This document shows positions 59,829 through 64,000 of a DNA stretch of 64,000 bases, in pieces. The notes below the pieces were generated by a model. The model was not told the origin of the DNA. It made no database searches and saw only the letters and a program-made list of their open reading frames with translations. Source of the stretch: Hyphomonadaceae bacterium UBA1849. GTDB lineage: Bacteria; Pseudomonadota; Alphaproteobacteria; Caulobacterales; Hyphomonadaceae. Numbering within the stretch: the first letter of the stretch is position 1; each line of letters starts with the position of its first letter. Both the position numbers and the translations under genes were made by a program. The stretch lies in contig DDIN01000002.1 of the NCBI GenBank assembly GCA_002338565.1, positions 219,885-283,884 of the forward strand, given 5' to 3'.

Positions 59829-61405
59829 AGTGTTACACCCCGTTTCCAGATGGCAATGGAGCGCTCCTGATTGAGCTCGTGACAGGCTTTTTTGCCGCTC
59901 GCTGTTTCGATTATGAGATCGAGCAGTGCTTCTGCGGCTTCGCTACGGTCTGGCGAACGAAGCACTTGTCCGGCGTCGAAGTCGATCCATCTCGGTTTGC
60001 GAGCGGCCAGATCAGAATTTGACGAAATCTTCAGTGTCGGAACAGGGAAGCCAAGCGGCGTACCGCGGCCTGTGGTGAAGAGAATGATGTTCGCGCCCGC
60101 AGCAGCTAAAGCGGTGCACGACACGGCGTCGTTGCCCGGTGCTTCAAGCAGAATGAGGCCGTTAGCTTTGTTGCGTTCGCCATACATGATGACGTCCCGG
60201 ACTTCGGCTTTACCGGCCTTCTGGACCGCGCCGAGTGATTTTTCTTCCAGCGTTGTGATGCCGCCAGCTTTGTTGCCCGGAGACGGGTTCTCGTTCACCG
60301 GCTCGCCCGCGCGGACGAAATAGTCTTTGAAATCATTGACCAGAGCGCCAATGCGGCCGCGCACAGTCTCGTCCGAAGTCCGACGCATGAGGAGGTGTTC
60401 AGCGCCGAATATCTCTGGAATTTCGGTGAGAATGGCGCTGCCAGCATTGCCGGTGACGATGTCCGTCATGTCACCAAGAAGAGGATTGGCTGTAAGGCCG
60501 GACAGAGCGTCCGATCCGCCGCATTTCAGGCCGATGACGAGGTCGGAGAGATCGCAGTCTGAGCGCTTATCTTCGGACATAACGTCGAGCAGCTCGTCTA
60601 TGGCGTTCTGCGTCTCTTCCATTTCGTCGAGAACCGATTGTGAGCGGACGATGCGAAGTCTGTTTTCCGGAACACCGTCGAGCTCTGCCGCCAGCACATC
60701 CACCTGATTGGTTTCGCATCCCAATGCCAGCAGAATTAGGCCGCCAACATTCGGGTGCATAGCCAGTGAGGCCAGAACTTTACGTGTGCCGTCCAGGTCA
60801 TCGCCTAGCTGAGAGCATCCATGAGGATGGGGCAGGGCGATTATGCCATCCGCGCGGCCATCAATGCGGTCAGCGGCACGAATAGCGGCCTGCTCAGCAG
60901 TGCGGGCAACGCAGCCGACTGTTGGTATGATCCAGATTTCGTTGCGCGTGCCGACACGTCCGTCTGCACGCCGATATCCCTGAAATGTGCGTGAGCGTTT
61001 CGCACTAGCCGCGTCTGCACTCTGTGCTTCAATCGTATAGGTCTCGGCGCCTTTCAGAGTGGAGCTGACATTGTGTGTGTGAACATGCTCGCCTTGAGCG
61101 ATCGCCTGCGAGGCAACGCCGATGGATTCGCCAAAGCGCAGTACGGTCTCGCCTTTGGCGATCAGTGTTACGGCAAACTTGTGAAACGTTGGAACGTCCG
61201 AGATCAGTTGAAAGGGCTTGTCGCCAACGCGAACGGTCTCGCCCGCCTGCATGGCGCGTAGGCATACAGCAACATTGTCCTGCGGTGAGACCTGCAGGAC
61301 CGAGCGGAGCGCTTCGGTTTTGCTACTGTCGACTAACAACTTCCTATTCCCGATGACATGCTGCGAACGATAAATTTCGTCGCAATTATTTTGTTCTGTT
61401 CTCAT
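59825..61405 (-). CDS. uxaA: Altronate dehydratase (UxaA family)
   Basis: A 526-residue Fe-dependent dehydratase giving 2-keto-3-deoxygluconate from altronate. The N-terminal SAF domain (LQVSPQDNVAVCLRAMQAGE) and the main domain (FQGYRRADGRVGTRNEIWIIPTVGCV, HPHGCSQLGDD, GLKCGGSDALSG) are typical. The ATG at 61405 has no ribosome site, and the operator lies only three bases upstream. A TTG at 61339 would put the SAF domain closer to the start. It is the first gene of the operon and divergent from the isomerase gene. Confidence 0.92.
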   Translation of the reverse strand: MRTEQNNCDEIYRSQHVIGNRKLLVDSSKTEALRSVLQVSPQDNVAVCLRAMQAGETVRVGDKPFQLISDVPTFHKFAVTLIAKGETVLRFGESIGVASQAIAQGEHVHTHNVSSTLKGAETYTIEAQSADAASAKRSRTFQGYRRADGRVGTRNEIWIIPTVGCVARTAEQAAIRAADRIDGRADGIIALPHPHGCSQLGDDLDGTRKVLASLAMHPNVGGLILLALGCETNQVDVLAAELDGVPENRLRIVRSQSVLDEMEETQNAIDELLDVMSEDKRSDCDLSDLVIGLKCGGSDALSGLTANPLLGDMTDIVTGNAGSAILTEIPEIFGAEHLLMRRTSDETVRGRIGALVNDFKDYFVRAGEPVNENPSPGNKAGGITTLEEKSLGAVQKAGKAEVRDVIMYGERNKANGLILLEAPGNDAVSCTALAAAGANIILFTTGRGTPLGFPVPTLKISSNSDLAARKPRWIDFDAGQVLRSPDRSEAAEALLDLIIETASGKKACHELNQERSIAIWKRGVTL

Positions 61406-61407
61406 CT

Positions 61408-61424
61408 ATGGTAACCGGTGTCAT
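61408..61424. promoter_or_regulatory. LacI-type operator between divergent uronate genes
   Basis: ATGGTAACCGGTGTCAT with the central ACCGGT is a near-palindrome in which each half (ATGGTAACC, GGTGTCAT) resembles one arm of LacI-family operators. It covers the -10 region (TACCAT) of a minus-strand promoter with -35 TTGCGT, 16 bases apart, so binding would block the dehydratase operon and possibly the isomerase gene. The regulator is not in the window. Confidence 0.55.
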
Positions 61425-61499
61425 AAGAAACGCAAGAGCGGAAAATCTGAATTTAAAAAAGGACGCTGGCTGGCCATGAAACACGGAGAATCCGGAGCA

Positions 61500-62921
61500 A
61501 TGACACAGGGTGGAAAACTGCAATTGAGCGAAGATCGACTGTTTTCGTCGGATCCTGTCCAACGCGGAATTGCACGCGAGCTCTATGCAGAAGTCTCTGG
61601 CCTGCCGATCATCAGCCCTCACGGTCACACTGATCCGTCATGGTTTTCTGGCAACGGAAATTTCGGCAATCCGACAGAGCTTTTCCTCGCGCCGGACCAT
61701 TACATTTATCGCATGCTCTACAGTCAGGGGCATGATCTTGATAATCTTGGCGTGCCGAGCAAAGCAGGCGTTCCGGAACATGATCCCCGTGAGGCGTGGC
61801 GCCTGTTTGCTAGCAATTACCATCTCTTCCGCGGCACGCCATCGCGTATGTGGCTCGACCATGTGTTCGCGAATGTGTTCGGTATGGAAGAGCGCCTCAG
61901 TTCCTCTACGGCGGATAGCTATTACGACACGATTGACGCGGCTTTGAAGTCGGACGCGTATAAGCCGCGCGCACTGTTCGAACGGTTCAATATCGAAGTG
62001 ATCGCGACGACTGAAGGCCCGACAGATTCCCTTGAGCATCACGAAGCAATTCTGGCGTCCGGTTGGACGGGAGGGCGCGTTATTTCGGCGTATCGCCCTG
62101 ATGCCGTGATCGACCCGGAACATGAACAATTCAAAGGCGCGATGATCGCCTTCGGAGAGATGACAGGTGAAGATGTCTTCAGCTGGAGAGGCTATCTGAA
62201 CGCGCACCGTAAACGTCGCGAAGACTTTATCCGTATCGGCACGACCTCCTCGGATCACGGGCATATCACGGCGCGTACGGCAGACCTCTCTGTTGCGGAC
62301 GCTGAGCATCTCTTCCTGAAGATTGTTTCAGACGATTTCACGGCTGAAGATGCCGAGCTTTTCCGCGCACAGATGCTGACTGAAATGGCGCGTATGAGCC
62401 TCGATGACGGCCTTGTGCTCCAAATCCACCCCGGCGCATTCCGTAATCACAATCAGGCCTTGTTCGAGAGCCATGGTCGTGACAAGGGCGCTGACGTGCC
62501 ATCGCAAACCGAATATGTGCAGGCGCTTAAACCGCTGCTCAATAAGTTCGGCAATGATCCGCGCCTCTCCATCATCGTGTTTACGCTGGATGAGACGAGC
62601 TATTCACGCGAACTTGCCCCGCTTGCGGGCCATTATCCGGCGATGAAGCTTGGTCCGTCCTGGTGGTTCCACGATAGCCCTGAAGGTATGCGCCGTTTCC
62701 GTGAGATGACGACTGAGACAGCCGGCTTCTACAACACGGTGGGCTTCAATGATGACACGCGCGCCTTCCTGTCTATTCCGGCCCGTCACGACGTTGCGCG
62801 CCGCGTAGATTGTGCATTCCTTGCGCGTCTGGTCGCCGAGCATCGCATGGAGCTGGACGAGGCCCACGAACTGATTGTGGACCTGTCCTATAATCTGGCG
62901 AAGGCGGCCTATAAGCTTTAG
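61500..62921 (+). CDS. uxaC: Glucuronate/galacturonate isomerase
   Basis: About 473 residues that isomerise D-glucuronate to D-fructuronate or D-galacturonate to D-tagaturonate. It has an amidohydrolase-like fold: LPIISPHGHTDPSWF holds the metal-binding histidines, ATTEGPTDSLEHH, SWRGYLNAHRKRREDF and the late FHDSPEGMRRFREM, GFNDDTRAF are conserved. A start at 61476 is open, but the later ATG lies close to the family start (DRLFSSDP). It is divergent from the operon that carries the following steps, and controls pathway entry for both uronates. Confidence 0.93.
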   Translation: MTQGGKLQLSEDRLFSSDPVQRGIARELYAEVSGLPIISPHGHTDPSWFSGNGNFGNPTELFLAPDHYIYRMLYSQGHDLDNLGVPSKAGVPEHDPREAWRLFASNYHLFRGTPSRMWLDHVFANVFGMEERLSSSTADSYYDTIDAALKSDAYKPRALFERFNIEVIATTEGPTDSLEHHEAILASGWTGGRVISAYRPDAVIDPEHEQFKGAMIAFGEMTGEDVFSWRGYLNAHRKRREDFIRIGTTSSDHGHITARTADLSVADAEHLFLKIVSDDFTAEDAELFRAQMLTEMARMSLDDGLVLQIHPGAFRNHNQALFESHGRDKGADVPSQTEYVQALKPLLNKFGNDPRLSIIVFTLDETSYSRELAPLAGHYPAMKLGPSWWFHDSPEGMRRFREMTTETAGFYNTVGFNDDTRAFLSIPARHDVARRVDCAFLARLVAEHRMELDEAHELIVDLSYNLAKAAYKL

Positions 62922-63430
62922 TGGATCCAGCGCTCTGAGAGCGTTTCCACTTCGCCCGCATGGACCCGGACTTCATACGCCGGGTCTGCGGGTTGGCCCT
63001 CTGCAAAGAGCTCGTAAATGACAGATCCATCCGTCTGCACGCTTTCGATTATGCGGACGGGGAGTTCGCCGTCCGATGCGACAAGCGCAGCATCGCGGAC
63101 TTCTGTTGGAATGTCGGCCCAATCAAGATCGCGCTGAATTTCGACGATTTCTGCTGAGCCGTCTGCGCTCATCAGAATATCGAATTCCAGTTCGCTGCCA
63201 TCGGCCAGTTCGCCTTCGACATCATAATAGGTTCGACCGTCGCGAACCTTGCGCAACACTTCTTCAATTGTGAAACCTTCGCGTTCAGCGGCAATAGCTT
63301 GCGGAACGCTCGGTGGAAGAGCGTCAGGTGCAATTTCGGTGATGACGACCTCGTTGGTGGCCGCGGTCGCGCAGGCCGCAACCAGTGAAAGGCTGGCGGC
63401 TGTTAGGCCGCTTTTAAAAGCCGGTTTCAT
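62918..63430 (-). CDS. Secreted PepSY-like protein
   Basis: About 170 residues with signal MKPAFKSGLTAASLSLVAACATA (possible lipid anchor at Cys20). It seems to contain two PepSY-type repeats: FTIEEVLRKVRDGRTYYDVEGELADG.ELEFDILMSADG and VRIIESVQTDGSVIYELFAE. PepSY domains often inhibit or modulate proteases outside the cytoplasm. It begins one base after the type-B carboxylesterase stop, so they are cotranscribed. The long frame upstream to 63982 is not used, because it lies inside that gene. Function unknown. Confidence 0.7.
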   Translation of the reverse strand: MKPAFKSGLTAASLSLVAACATAATNEVVITEIAPDALPPSVPQAIAAEREGFTIEEVLRKVRDGRTYYDVEGELADGSELEFDILMSADGSAEIVEIQRDLDWADIPTEVRDAALVASDGELPVRIIESVQTDGSVIYELFAEGQPADPAYEVRVHAGEVETLSERWIH

Positions 63431-63431
63431 A

Positions 63432-64000
63432 TTAGCTTCCCCACTGGATGAATGGCACTGTCGCGAACAGCTCTCGCTCGCGTTGACGCGGGTCGTTCTC
63501 AAGCCGTGTCGTCGCGTCGAAGACCATAGTCTCGCGGTTCGGCAGAGTATGCTGGTCCCATTGCGGGATACCGGCATGGTTCGGGTCGCCATTGCGCGCG
63601 AGATTGACGAAGGCGGTTGATAACTGATCTGCCACACGGGCCGCGGTCGGGCCTGTGCCTGACATCGCCCCAGGCTGTGCCAGATTGTCGAAGGCATGCT
63701 CGATGTCGATTGTGTGGGGTGCCCCGCGCTCACGCTCGGCTGCAGGCAGGTCGAACTGATAAACCCATGTTGGTGCGCCCTGACGGGCCCGTGCGTCTGA
63801 TTCTTCCACCTGTCCACGCCAGCTTCGTCCGGCTGTCGTGGCTTTGAACATGACCTCTGTTGGATCGAGTTCAGGGAACCATTCGCGGTACTTCTCGACC
63901 ACATGTCCCGGATGAATATCGCAGCGCAGCTGGATTTCCAGCCAGTCGGGTAGCGTTTCCCAGGTGAGCGCAAAGGCCTCATCGCGCCAGAGGAAAGCTT
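63432..64000 (-). CDS. Type-B carboxylesterase, C-terminal part (cut by window end)
   Basis: The frame is open to the window edge; about 189 C-terminal residues are visible. WVYQFDLP.. and the catalytic-His segment RGAPHTIDIEHAFDNL, then ATAFVNLARNGDPNHAGIPQWDQHT-like sequence match the end of carboxylesterase B (PF00135) proteins. The Ser nucleophile is beyond the window. It runs into the PepSY-like gene. Probably exported, acting on an ester; substrate unknown. Confidence 0.85.
   Translation of the reverse strand, partial: AFLWRDEAFALTWETLPDWLEIQLRCDIHPGHVVEKYREWFPELDPTEVMFKATTAGRSWRGQVEESDARARQGAPTWVYQFDLPAAERERGAPHTIDIEHAFDNLAQPGAMSGTGPTAARVADQLSTAFVNLARNGDPNHAGIPQWDQHTLPNRETMVFDATTRLENDPRQRERELFATVPFIQWGS

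Noticed and set aside
63431..63982. Long minus-strand frame upstream of the PepSY-like protein
   Set aside because: It lies in another frame of the carboxylesterase gene, which has the recognisable domain; the signal peptide starts at 63430.
1..64000. tRNA or rRNA genes, insertion sequences, integrases
   Set aside because: No cloverleaf with TTCRANY arm, no rRNA-like stretch and no transposase or integrase motif was seen apart from the tmRNA.

Overview
The window comes from an alphaproteobacterial chromosome. The strongest evidence is a circularly permuted two-piece tmRNA gene, in which the acceptor half with its encoded CCA lies upstream of the tag-reading half. Supporting signs are the ilv, miaA, serB, Do protease and hflKC gene neighbourhood, two large TonB-dependent receptors, many secreted or lipid-anchored proteins of unknown function, and moderately GC-rich DNA. 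A marine, stalked-type lineage (Hyphomonadaceae/Maricaulales-like) is my best inference but is not proven. I found no rRNA, tRNA, insertion sequence, prophage or CRISPR array.

Layout. 1-6.3 kb: end of a SAM-dependent C-methyltransferase, an old-yellow-enzyme reductase, a Thr/Ser-rich secreted protein, a DUF4169 protein, an SDR oxidoreductase, a drug/metabolite exporter and two tandem DUF3617 proteins. 6.4-11 kb: ilvB-ilvN-ilvC on the minus strand behind a leader-peptide attenuator, with miaA directly upstream. 11-15.8 kb: serB facing a membrane quality-control operon (hflK, hflC, DUF2065, Do-type protease). 15.9-21.5 kb: Mrp/ApbC ATPase, a tiny membrane ORF coupled to a degenerate nucleotidyltransferase-like protein, folA, a VUT transporter, a miniature Flp-pilin-like protein, a universal stress protein and thyA. 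21.7-23.4 kb: a TadG/vWA protein and the tmRNA.

23.5-40.8 kb: fatty-acid-type metabolism (MaoC hydratase, acyl-CoA synthetase, crotonase, acyl-CoA dehydrogenase, thioesterase, GST) mixed with unusual exported proteins: a nine-repeat Cys/Asp-rich protein, a duplicated glycine-zipper protein and a GIN-domain lipoprotein. It also holds a nucleoside transporter, a TonB receptor, hspQ with a heat-shock-like promoter, ppx, rlmE and a TetR regulator. 40.9-50.8 kb: a 1026-residue TonB receptor, a lipid-anchored class II cytochrome c coupled to a cytochrome b561, and a divergent pair of loci encoding an esterase-like lipoprotein, a CocE-type hydrolase lipoprotein and a PQQ/heme alcohol dehydrogenase lipoprotein. 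These could together cleave extracellular esters and oxidise the released alcohols. A hairpin-rich intergenic segment (50.8-51.0 kb) may encode a small RNA.

51-63.4 kb: a compact uronate-catabolism operon on the minus strand (altronate dehydratase, fructuronate/tagaturonate reductase, TRAP transporter PQM, acetyl-esterase-like hydrolase, KDPG aldolase), ending in a PEP-carboxylase homologue with altered active-site motifs. The uronate isomerase gene is divergent and shares a promoter region with a LacI-type operator. The window closes with a PepSY-like secreted protein and the 3' end of a type-B carboxylesterase.
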